This document shows positions 52,782 to 61,131 of a stretch of 64,000 nt of DNA, piece after piece. The stretch lies in NCBI GenBank assembly GCA_966424055.1, contig CBJLMB010000009.1, positions 111,282 through 175,281 on the forward strand, written 5' to 3'. The stretch comes from Deminuibacter sp966424055. GTDB lineage: Bacteria; Bacteroidota; Bacteroidia; Chitinophagales; Chitinophagaceae. Made by a program: the position numbers and the translations under genes. The notes beneath the pieces are model-generated. The model ran no database searches. It had not been told where the DNA came from and worked only from the letters and a program-made list of their open reading frames with translations. Numbering within the stretch: position 1 is the stretch's first letter; the number at the start of each line of letters is the position of its first letter.

Positions 52782-53576
52782 ATGAAAAAACACCTTGTGC
52801 TTTCTGTTGCAATATACTTTCTCGCATTGGCTGCCGGTGCACAATCCACCGACAGTGCTTACCAGAAAATCCTGCAACTGTCTAAAAAAGTATGGAACAT
52901 ACATGATACAGAGATAAGCTATGCGGCCAAAAAAGATTCACTGGCCCGCTGGAATGGGGCTTTGATCCAGCACCTGGAAAGCTATGCCGCCCGTACACCC
53001 GCATTTTTGGAGAAAACCTACCAGGACTGGCAGGATAACCGTTTGTATATGATCACCGCGGAAGATAAAAAATTCCGTATTGTTTATTGGGACGAAGGCT
53101 GGGATGGCTCTATCAGGCAGTATTGCGCCGTTGCTTTCTGGCAATCGGGCAGCCAGGTAAAATCGCAGTCGCTCACTGAGGAAATACAGCCGAATTATTA
53201 TCTGTCATCTGTTCATCATTTTCACCGGCAAAATGGCGGGGATGTGTATATACTGATCGGCTCTTCCGGCGATCGATTTGCACAATCCGGTTTTGTTAAA
53301 GCTTTCTGCGTAGAGAATAATGGTAAACTTGACACCGGCGCCCGTATATTTAAAACCGCTACGAAACAATTGAATGAAATTACCGCAGATGTGAACCTGG
53401 CGAATTACCAGGTACAGTCTGATGAAGATCTTATACATTTTGGAAAAAACAGTGACAGCAACAACCTGTACATACCGCTAACCAGCAACAAGCCCAAAGA
53501 ACCAGGCGAACAGCTGCCGCTCCGGTACCTGACCTACCAGTTTGACGGAAATTATTTTGTATACAGAAAGAAATAA
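52782..53576 (+). CDS. Secreted hypothetical protein
   Basis: 264 residues with a clear signal peptide (HLVLSVAIYFLALAAGAQS). The mature part is mixed, with a helical beginning (SLARWNGALIQHLESYAART) and beta-rich later stretches (FRIVYWDEGWDGSIRQYCAV, NYFVYRKK at the end). I do not recognise the family. It stands alone between an AraC gene and a small DMP19-like gene. Confidence 0.75.
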   Translation: MKKHLVLSVAIYFLALAAGAQSTDSAYQKILQLSKKVWNIHDTEISYAAKKDSLARWNGALIQHLESYAARTPAFLEKTYQDWQDNRLYMITAEDKKFRIVYWDEGWDGSIRQYCAVAFWQSGSQVKSQSLTEEIQPNYYLSSVHHFHRQNGGDVYILIGSSGDRFAQSGFVKAFCVENNGKLDTGARIFKTATKQLNEITADVNLANYQVQSDEDLIHFGKNSDSNNLYIPLTSNKPKEPGEQLPLRYLTYQFDGNYFVYRKK

Positions 53577-53658
53577 TATACAGGGCTGATAATAATGCCA
53601 TGCTAAGTTTGCCAGGATGGCTTAACTTTATAACAGTCGCCAATTCATTTATTGTCAT

Positions 53659-54132
53659 ATGCAGTCAGATCAATCAGAAAGCCAGGCATTGTTGCAGGCG
53701 CTCAATGCAAAGATCCGCGATGCCATCCGGTCAGGCTCGCACAGCGCCGAGTATCCCCGCGAAATACTTTTTGTACTGCTGGCAGAGTTTTTCAGCTACA
53801 ATATAATACAGGGCGGTTTTGCGCAGCTGGTATACAATGCTAAAGGTGCCTACCTGGCCGAAATGGAAGACATGCTGGTGGCAGCAGACGCTACTGTAGC
53901 GCATGAGTATTATGTAAGAGCAATAAAAAAATGCCTGGAAGACACGGATGTTTACCAGCAGTTTATTGAAGGTGCTTATACCGATAACAATTTGCTGAAG
54001 AACCAGCTGCACACGATAAGCCTGGATTATAATAAAGCAGGCAAAGATTTTTTCGCAGAAAGCGGGCCTTTTATACACCGTAGTGAGGCGGCCGTGCACC
54101 ACTGGCTGAATAATGGTGCCATAAAAAAATAA
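53659..54132 (+). CDS. DMP19/DUF4375-like small protein
   Basis: 157 residues, mostly helical and acidic. YPREILFVLLAEFFSYNIIQGGFAQLVYNAKGAYLAEMEDML resembles the 'ING GF...Y N' core of DMP19/DUF4375 proteins, some of which mimic DNA or act in stress responses. The match is partial. It lies 5 bases before an AraC-type regulator on the same strand and may be co-transcribed with it. Confidence 0.6.
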   Translation: MQSDQSESQALLQALNAKIRDAIRSGSHSAEYPREILFVLLAEFFSYNIIQGGFAQLVYNAKGAYLAEMEDMLVAADATVAHEYYVRAIKKCLEDTDVYQQFIEGAYTDNNLLKNQLHTISLDYNKAGKDFFAESGPFIHRSEAAVHHWLNNGAIKK

Positions 54133-54137
54133 ATACA

Positions 54138-54971
54138 ATGGCTTTAACCGGTAAAAGATATGAAGCGGATAAGCGTCTTTCCGGTGCTGTCAGCCATTTC
54201 TATGCCATCAGTACATCTGAAGACCATCAGCCCGGTTATCATCACCTGGCACCCGACCTGGAAATGATGATCATTTTCAATTTCGGTAATCCCGTATCTT
54301 TCTCTTTCGGCAAAAGCGCAACAGGAAAACATGTGGTGGAGAAAATAGGCATCATCGGCCCGTTGCGGCAAATGATGAACTATGAACTTGGTGCCGGTTG
54401 CAGGCTGCTTGTTGTTTCTTTTGTGTACAATGGTTTTTACCGGTTATTGTCATTGCCGGTTGATGGCCTTGGCAGGGAAGTGCTGGATGAATCTTATATT
54501 TCGGCATATGCGCATTTGCTGGAGAACCTGTGGACAATCCTGGCCGGCATTCCGGCGATGGATGACAGGGTGACTGCGCTGGCTGATCGCCTGGCAGCAG
54601 ACATCCGGTCAAGCGAGCCAGCGGCCACTGCAGTGCTGAATAATATGGAGGGCATCGATGATCCCACCCTGAATGCAGTAAAGCTGATCGCAGGCAGAAC
54701 CGCAGTTACAGAACGTAGTGTTCAAAGCAGGGTAAAAAAATATACAGGTTATTCACTCAAAGAGCTGTCCCGGTTTCTTCGTTTTAAACAGGTGCTGGCA
54801 TATATACTGGCACAGCCTGGTAAAAAAATAGACTGGTTCAGTCTTATTGTTGACTATGGCTACCATGATCAAAGCCACCTGATCAAAGACTTTAAATTTT
54901 ATACAGGTGTAACACCCAGCCAGTTTTTACAGCTCAAACAGAAAGACGAACTCTGCTCCGCCAAAAAATAG
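54138..54971 (+). CDS. AraC family transcriptional regulator (second)
   Basis: 277 residues. The N-terminal part (HHLAPDLEMMIIFNFGNPVSFSFG, GPLRQMMNYELGAGCRLLVV) is of the DUF6597-like effector domain type. The C-terminal HTH is AraC-like: YTGYSLKELSRFLRFKQVLAY and VDYGYHDQSHLIKDFKFYTG VTPSQFLQL. It follows the DMP19-like gene by 5 bases and precedes an NmrA-like oxidoreductase on the same strand. Confidence 0.9.
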   Translation: MALTGKRYEADKRLSGAVSHFYAISTSEDHQPGYHHLAPDLEMMIIFNFGNPVSFSFGKSATGKHVVEKIGIIGPLRQMMNYELGAGCRLLVVSFVYNGFYRLLSLPVDGLGREVLDESYISAYAHLLENLWTILAGIPAMDDRVTALADRLAADIRSSEPAATAVLNNMEGIDDPTLNAVKLIAGRTAVTERSVQSRVKKYTGYSLKELSRFLRFKQVLAYILAQPGKKIDWFSLIVDYGYHDQSHLIKDFKFYTGVTPSQFLQLKQKDELCSAKK

Positions 54972-55083
54972 GATACACATTCTTATTTTTTTCCTTCTTC
55001 AGTAAGCCAGATGCCTGGCTTCGTTTTCTTACAATTCCGGTAGCCGGCAGGTGGTGAGATTTGTACTGCAAAATCATCAAACA

Positions 55084-55962
55084 ATGAGCAATACAACATT
55101 TCCCCGTTTACTGATCACCGGTGCTACCGGCAATACCGGTACAGAGCTGACCAAAACATTATCCGCTAAAAATATTTCCTTCCGGGTGATGGTGCGTTCA
55201 CCAAAAGATATGGCAAAATTCAGTGCCATGCCTGGAGCCATACCGGTGATAGCAGATTTTGATGACCCCCGCAGCATTACCCGCGCGCTGGATGGTATTG
55301 AAAAAGCTTTTTTGCTTACACCTTCAACGGAAAGGGCTGAAATGCAGCAGAAGGACTTTATAAACAAAGCAGTAGAAGCGGGTGTACACCACATAGTAAA
55401 ATTATCGCAGCTGCATGCCTCCAAAGCGTCGCCTGTCCGTTTTCTCCGCTATCATGCCGCGGTGGAAGAAGGAATACAATTATCCGGTATGGCATATACA
55501 TTTCTGCGGCCCAACCTCTTTATGCAGGGATTGCTGGGGTTCCGGGAAACAATTATTCACCAGGGAAAATTTTTTGCATCTGCCGGTAATGCCGCAGTAA
55601 GCCTAGTAGATGTGCGGGATATTGCCGCAGTGGCAGCCTGCACACTTACAGAGAAAGGACATGAAAATAAAGTATACGATATTACCGGCCCCCAGGCATT
55701 GACACATGAAGACATAGCAGCTATGCTAACAGAACAGTTGGGCCGGGAGGTCTGCTATGTAGATGTAGCGCCAGACCAGATGCTGCAGGCTGTTTTATCG
55801 CTGGGCTTTCCGCAATGGCAGGCAGAAGGGCTGATAGAAGACTATGCCCATTATGCAAGAGGAGAGGCCTCAGGTATATCTGCAGCCGTGCAGCAGGTAA
55901 CCGGCCGGGAGCCCCGCAGTTTTCATCGCTTTGTTCATGAGCACCTGCACCTGTTCAGCTAA
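55084..55962 (+). CDS. NmrA-like NAD(P)-binding protein
   Basis: 292 residues from the ATG at 55084 (MSNTTFPRLLITGATGNTGT); the upstream ATG at 55051 adds residues without similarity. An atypical short-chain dehydrogenase fold: Rossmann motif LLITGATGNTG, MVRSPKDMAKF, a GIEKAFLLTPSTERAEMQ segment, and HHIVKLSQLHASK in place of the classical catalytic tyrosine. NmrA/HSCARG-like proteins act as redox sensors or as oxidoreductases such as quinone reductases. The AraC gene just before it may regulate it. Confidence 0.92.
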   Translation: MSNTTFPRLLITGATGNTGTELTKTLSAKNISFRVMVRSPKDMAKFSAMPGAIPVIADFDDPRSITRALDGIEKAFLLTPSTERAEMQQKDFINKAVEAGVHHIVKLSQLHASKASPVRFLRYHAAVEEGIQLSGMAYTFLRPNLFMQGLLGFRETIIHQGKFFASAGNAAVSLVDVRDIAAVAACTLTEKGHENKVYDITGPQALTHEDIAAMLTEQLGREVCYVDVAPDQMLQAVLSLGFPQWQAEGLIEDYAHYARGEASGISAAVQQVTGREPRSFHRFVHEHLHLFS

Positions 55963-56131
55963 ATAACCGGAGAATAACATCATATCAAAGCAGCGGGTCT
56001 CTATCTGCTGCTTTTTAATTGTATACAATACACCTGAAATGATGCTGCTGTACCGGAAGTGGCACTAACCGCAATAAATTACTTTCCCGGTAAAGAAAAT
56101 AAGAGTAATTTTTGGCTTACAAATCGTAAAT

Positions 56132-57409
56132 ATGCTTATGATGCATCGAATTGCAAAGATGTTTGTTTTGCTGCTGGTTCTGCAACAGGCCGCATCCGCA
56201 CAAAACAATGTACTCCATACCGGCACAGCCGCAGCCAATGGTTTTTTACCCGACCGGTTAAACCGGATAGACAATACCCTGAAACAATACATAGACAGCG
56301 GATGGATAAAAGGCGCCACTGCTTTTATAGCCCGCAACGGAACCATCGTTTATAACAAAGCATTTGGCACTGACAATACCCGCTCCATGCAAACGGATGC
56401 TATTTTCCGCATTGCATCGCAAACCAAGGCCATTACCAGTACCGCGGTGATGATATTGTTCGAGGAAGGCAAATTCCTGCTGGATGATCCCATCTCCAAA
56501 TACATTCCCGCGTTTGCCCACCCGAAAGTGCTTAGTACTTACAACGAAAAAGACACTACTTACACCACCGTGGCGGCAAAAAGAGAGATCACGATCCGCG
56601 ATCTGCTTACACATACATCTGGCATCGATTATGCACAGATCGGCTCAGATAAAATGAAAGCCATTTATGCCAAAGCTGGGATAGAAGCCGGCTTTGTTTC
56701 CGGAAAAAAACGGCTGGCCGATGCCATTGACAGGTTGGGTGCCCTGCCACTGGTATGCAATCCCGGTGAAAGATTTACTTATAGCCTGAGTATTGATGTT
56801 CTCGGCCGCCTGGTGGAAGTGGTTTCAGGGCTTAGTCTTGATGAATTTTTTCACAAACGTATTTTTGAACCACTCGGGATGAATGATACTTATTTCCATC
56901 TGCCTGAGGAAAAGCAAAACAGACTGGTAAGTGTATTTACCGAGGAGGCTAAAACCCATAAACTGGTATTATGGGATGAACATACTTTTGAAGGTACTAC
57001 AGTGAATTATCCCATCAACAATAATGGCTATTTTGCTGGTGGCGCCGGACTGGTATCTACCATGAAAGATTATGCCATTTTTTTACAGATGTTCTTAAAT
57101 GGAGGAGAATACAATGGTCATAGAATTTTATCGAGGCATACAGTAGCCTTAATGACCGAAAACCAGATCGGCGATCTATCCCTTGGTGCTGATAAGTTTG
57201 GATTGGGCTTTATGGTCATTACTGCGAAGGGCAGTGCAAAGCTCGGCCAGTCTGAAGGCAGTTTTAGCTGGGGCGGCTTTTTCGGCACTTCCTATTGGGC
57301 CGATCCCCAGGAAAAAATAATTGGACTGCTGTTCGTACAACAATGGCCTTTTTCGCATGGTGAACTGCAGGATAAATTCAAAGTACTGGTGTATCAGGCG
57401 CTGAAATAA
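56132..57409 (+). CDS. Serine hydrolase (beta-lactamase class C / esterase family)
   Basis: 425 residues with a signal peptide (MFVLLLVLQQAASAQ). The SxxK nucleophile motif is in RIASQTKAITSTAVMILFEE (S-Q-T-K), and the second motif is FTYSLSIDVLGRLVEVVSG (Y-S-L, in place of Y-x-N). The loop YFAGGAGLVSTMKDYAIF and the late GGFFGTSYWADP are typical of penicillin-binding-protein-like esterases. It may be a periplasmic peptidase or esterase; a true beta-lactam-hydrolysing role is not implied. Confidence 0.92.
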   Translation: MLMMHRIAKMFVLLLVLQQAASAQNNVLHTGTAAANGFLPDRLNRIDNTLKQYIDSGWIKGATAFIARNGTIVYNKAFGTDNTRSMQTDAIFRIASQTKAITSTAVMILFEEGKFLLDDPISKYIPAFAHPKVLSTYNEKDTTYTTVAAKREITIRDLLTHTSGIDYAQIGSDKMKAIYAKAGIEAGFVSGKKRLADAIDRLGALPLVCNPGERFTYSLSIDVLGRLVEVVSGLSLDEFFHKRIFEPLGMNDTYFHLPEEKQNRLVSVFTEEAKTHKLVLWDEHTFEGTTVNYPINNNGYFAGGAGLVSTMKDYAIFLQMFLNGGEYNGHRILSRHTVALMTENQIGDLSLGADKFGLGFMVITAKGSAKLGQSEGSFSWGGFFGTSYWADPQEKIIGLLFVQQWPFSHGELQDKFKVLVYQALK

Positions 57410-57433
57410 CCGCGGCTGTAGTGAACAGTTATA

Positions 57434-58591
57434 TCAGGACACTCCCCTCAGCTGGCCGGGCAGCTGTTTTTTCCTGAGCAGGCCGATGATCAGTGTACAC
57501 CATACAACAGAACAAAATACGGCTTTAAGGGCATAAGGTTCTACAATATGGTTAATGACCCATCGCGGTGTGATAAGATCGGTAGAAGAAAAAGAAGTGA
57601 AGATGAGGCAAAACCATAAAAGCAGCTGCCTGTATTTATCCGGTGCTTGTGAAAAATACCAGATACCCACTCCTTCCATGGCAATGATATAAGTAGGCGA
57701 TTCCCCTTTATGGTTAAATACCACTACCCATAATAGTATCGATGCAAGCAGCTGCAGGCGGAAGGTGTACGAACGGTACAGGGCCGTTCTGATGAAAGGC
57801 AGGCAAAATACCATAGCGCCCAGCAATACAGTGGCGGCTTTGGGAATATTGACAGAAAACCAGGAATGTATCCAGCCCATAAAAGAAATACCATAAGAAG
57901 CATCATGGTCGTTTTTCAGCAGCGTGCTCCAGTTGCGGTACTGCTGTACCAGCGACTGTACCGGCACTACCAGCAGGGGCAGCAAACCCAGTATGCAAAA
58001 CCAAACAACCGTGTACAGGGCGAACTTGAATTTGCGTGGGTACAACAACCACAATACAAGCGCAACAATACCGAACAACTTGATAAATACGCTGGCAGCA
58101 ATACAAAAAGCCGCCCAGAATGGTTTGTCTTTTTCCAGCAATACAAAAGCGAAAGTAATTAAGCCGGCCATCAGCATATTGGTTTGGCTGCTGTTGAGTG
58201 AAATGCCCATTTCCAGCAGCAGGAATAACAGCAGGAGGCTTAAACGGGTATTGTCAAACCCCAGCTTTTTAATGGCTGCGATAAAAACAACCACATTCAG
58301 CAGATCGAACAATAGCAAGCCTACTATATCCGGTAAATAATAAAACAATCCCATGAACAATGCAAAGCTGGGGCTGTATTTATACAGGTCGTAATATTCC
58401 TGCACGTATGGAATATAGAGATCGGTATGCTGAATAAGGTGTGCAAACGACTGTTTGAATATAACATAATTGTTATACCGTGTATACACCTTGCCATGTG
58501 AGGCCAGGTAGCATTGAATACAAATGCCTGCCGTAGCAACCAGGATAAATACCAGGATATACTTTACAGGCGGTGCTTTCAATTTTTTCAT
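57434..58591 (-). CDS. GT87-like polytopic membrane protein (DUF2029)
   Basis: 385 residues from the ATG at 58591 (MKKLKAPPVKYILVFILVAT); the frame stays open much further upstream but that part overlaps the divergent MFS gene and has no membrane character. About nine or ten membrane helices and a conserved extracytoplasmic start (DLYIPYVQEYYDLYKYSPSF) with the charged pattern of GT-C type mannosyl/arabinosyl transferases of family GT87. It probably adds sugars from a lipid carrier to a glycan or glycolipid. Divergent from the MFS exporter. Confidence 0.85.
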   Translation of the reverse strand: MKKLKAPPVKYILVFILVATAGICIQCYLASHGKVYTRYNNYVIFKQSFAHLIQHTDLYIPYVQEYYDLYKYSPSFALFMGLFYYLPDIVGLLLFDLLNVVVFIAAIKKLGFDNTRLSLLLLFLLLEMGISLNSSQTNMLMAGLITFAFVLLEKDKPFWAAFCIAASVFIKLFGIVALVLWLLYPRKFKFALYTVVWFCILGLLPLLVVPVQSLVQQYRNWSTLLKNDHDASYGISFMGWIHSWFSVNIPKAATVLLGAMVFCLPFIRTALYRSYTFRLQLLASILLWVVVFNHKGESPTYIIAMEGVGIWYFSQAPDKYRQLLLWFCLIFTSFSSTDLITPRWVINHIVEPYALKAVFCSVVWCTLIIGLLRKKQLPGQLRGVS

Positions 58592-58742
58592 ACATAAAAA
58601 TAAACAACAGACCGCCGTCTCAAAAGCGGCCGCAGAAGTATTTTTACACCTGCACCGTAAAATTGGTTCTCTTTTACGAATTGAGGGATTGACTGAAGCG
58701 CGGTACCAGCTGAACTTTACAGCTAATTTAATGATCAATACA

Positions 58743-60164
58743 ATGGATTCGAATATGAATATTTCTACCGAAACAGCAGAATGGAATGAACTTTTTTCAG
58801 CAGGCAACAAAACCAAAGCGGTAGGTCTGGCGGGTGCGGTAGCCCTGCATGCCACCAATATTTACCTGGTCACCACGATAATGCCTTCTATTGTAAAAGA
58901 TATTGGAGGTCTCGCTTATTATGCCTGGAACACCACGGTATTTGTAGTGGCTTCTATCATAGGTTCTGTAATCTCTTCTTTTATACTTGTTCAATATGCA
59001 CCCCGGAAAGCCTACCGGCTTGCAATAATATTGTTTTCTGTGGGAACGCTGATGTGCACACTGGCACCTGCCATGTTTGTTATGCTGCTGGGGCGGTTTG
59101 TACAGGGCTTTGGCGGCGGATTGCTTTTTGCACTTTCTTATGCAATGGTTCGCATTGTGTTTGAACAATCATTGTGGCCACGCGCCATTGCATTGGTATC
59201 GGGTATGTGGGGTGTGGCTGCATTTTCGGGGCCATTCATTGGTGGTATTTTTGCGCAGTATGGTCATTGGAGAATGGCATTCGGCTCCCTGCTTGTTGTT
59301 TGTGTATTATTACTGGTGATCACTGAAACCACTTTGCCTGCAAAAAATGAAACAACAAAGAAAACAGCTATAGCCTACAATAAATTAGTATTGCTCACAC
59401 TTGCAGTGCTGGCTGTTTCTGTAGGTAGTGTAATAGAAGGCCTCACTGCCAACCTCGCAGGTATTGCAGTGGCTATTGCCTTGCTGGTGATGCTGGTGCT
59501 GATGGAAAAGAAGAAGAACACCAGCCGCTTATTGCCCAATGGGGCATACAGCCTGAAAACAATGCTGGGCGCCACTTATACGGTGATGGCACTGTTCACT
59601 ATAGGTACAAATGTTGAAATCTTTGTTCCGTATTTCACGCAAGTGATACAGGGCTTTTCACCTTTCAAGGCGGGGTACCTGATGGTGCTTATTTCATTGG
59701 GCTGGACCTTTGCTTCTATCGGTTTCTCCGGGCTGTCTTCAACAATGGTGAACCGGCTGCTGGGTACAGGTGCCTGGTTAATGCTGGCTGGGTTGGCAGC
59801 ATTGTCTTATTTCGCACCGCAGCCTGCAAGTGCCGGCGGTATCAGCTTTTTGCTCATGTGTGTATCGCTTGTGCTGGTGGGCGCAGGTATCGGTATGGGC
59901 TGGCCGCATTTGCTTACACGGGTGTTTTCTTCTGCCCAAAGCGGTGAGGAAGAAATGGCTTCCGCATCTATTTCAACAGTACAGCTGATGGCTACAGCAT
60001 TCGGCGCTGCATTGGCTGGCCTGGTGGCCAACCTTGCCGGTATTACACATCCGGGTGGTGTTACCGGCGCACAGCATGCTGCAACATGGTTGTATGGTTC
60101 TTTTGCAATAGCTCCTTTACTGGTGGCCATACTGGTACTGAAAAAAAGTTTCAGGAAAGTATAA
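58743..60164 (+). CDS. MFS transporter (DHA2-like exporter)
   Basis: 473 residues from the ATG at 58743; the ATGs at 58731 and 58755 are also possible, while the open frame to 58524 overlaps the divergent gene. Many membrane helices (probably 14), with features of the drug:H+ antiporter family: ATNIYLVTTIMPSIVKDIGG, GRFVQGFGGGLLFALSYAMV, and GMWGVAAFSGPFIGGIFAQY GHWRMAFG, the helix 5 'G..GP.lGG' motif of exporters. It probably exports a small compound or antimicrobial. Confidence 0.92.
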   Translation: MDSNMNISTETAEWNELFSAGNKTKAVGLAGAVALHATNIYLVTTIMPSIVKDIGGLAYYAWNTTVFVVASIIGSVISSFILVQYAPRKAYRLAIILFSVGTLMCTLAPAMFVMLLGRFVQGFGGGLLFALSYAMVRIVFEQSLWPRAIALVSGMWGVAAFSGPFIGGIFAQYGHWRMAFGSLLVVCVLLLVITETTLPAKNETTKKTAIAYNKLVLLTLAVLAVSVGSVIEGLTANLAGIAVAIALLVMLVLMEKKKNTSRLLPNGAYSLKTMLGATYTVMALFTIGTNVEIFVPYFTQVIQGFSPFKAGYLMVLISLGWTFASIGFSGLSSTMVNRLLGTGAWLMLAGLAALSYFAPQPASAGGISFLLMCVSLVLVGAGIGMGWPHLLTRVFSSAQSGEEEMASASISTVQLMATAFGAALAGLVANLAGITHPGGVTGAQHAATWLYGSFAIAPLLVAILVLKKSFRKV

Positions 60165-60394
60165 TGCAACCGGATGCTACCACTGATTGTGTGATTTACC
60201 CCACTGGTACCGGTGCTTTTTCACAATATAACGATGTGATGATTTACACTCGTTGCAGCGACATGTAAAACAATTACTAACCCAATAATGGCAGGGACTA
60301 AATTCTTTTCTACAGTTGCTCATTCACGCTAATGAAGAAAACAGGCGCAGTATACTTTTGGTTTCCCTGATGAGGGACTAAAATTATATTGATT

Positions 60395-61027
60395 ATGAAA
60401 AAACACCTATTGAATGCATCTGTACTGGCATTGGTTTTAGTAACGGGCCTTACATCCTGCAAAAAAAATGCTACAGACAGCCCGGCAGAACCCGGCAACA
60501 AAAGAGGAGAAGTCAGTTTCACTGTTGATGGTGATGGCTTTTTAGGTAAACAGATTACGATCCCTTACATCGCAGGCGATTCTGTACATCCTGGCACATC
60601 TGTTCATTTTGTGAGAGAGAACGATACCTATCTCACGGCGGGTAATGCTTCGGTGGTTGATCCGTCTACCGGACAACCAGCTAATGATTTCACTATGTTT
60701 TTTTATGGTGCTGAAACCGGTAAACAGGAAGCCGGTTACCAGTTCCCCAATCCACAGCCCACTTCTGCCACCTACACCAATTTTCAGCTGAACCTTACGC
60801 TGAACGGTAAAAGCCGGTTTTACCTGTACAACAATCATAACAGCGTGTGGACTATTGATACGCCCGGCTCGATCACCGTTACCAAGTACGAGGCTCCGGG
60901 CGGCAGAATCGAAGGCGATTTTGAAGGCACGTTGCTAAACTATGACACCGATACCGGCGAAACCACAACTATTAAAATAACCAACGGACATTTCTGGTTC
61001 ATCCGGGAAAGAGATAATCCTTTATAG
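60395..61027 (+). CDS. Lipoprotein of unknown function
   Basis: 210 residues from the ATG at 60395 (MKKHLLNASVLALVLVTGLT) with a lipobox LTSCKK. The mature part is beta-rich (GEVSFTVDGDGFLGKQITIP, GNASVVDPSTGQPANDFTMF, GRIEGDFEGTLLNYDTDTGE). The last pattern, 'G.IEG.F.G.L', is common in a family of Bacteroidota surface lipoproteins of unknown role. A terminator follows. Confidence 0.85.
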   Translation: MKKHLLNASVLALVLVTGLTSCKKNATDSPAEPGNKRGEVSFTVDGDGFLGKQITIPYIAGDSVHPGTSVHFVRENDTYLTAGNASVVDPSTGQPANDFTMFFYGAETGKQEAGYQFPNPQPTSATYTNFQLNLTLNGKSRFYLYNNHNSVWTIDTPGSITVTKYEAPGGRIEGDFEGTLLNYDTDTGETTTIKITNGHFWFIRERDNPL

Positions 61028-61085
61028 TTTCATTCACCCATAAGCAGTCCATACAGATTCTCTAAGGCAGATGTTGATTACACAT

Positions 61086-61110
61086 GGAAGCCGGTTTTTA
61101 CCGGCTTCCT
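61086..61110. terminator. Terminator between convergent lipoprotein and receptor genes
   Basis: A perfect 10-bp stem (GGAAGCCGGT at 61086-61095 with ACCGGCTTCC at 61100-61109) and a 4-T loop. Only TCC follows on the plus strand, so it may act for both directions. Confidence 0.65.
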
Positions 61111-61131
61111 CCATTAAAAACGGGGCATTTT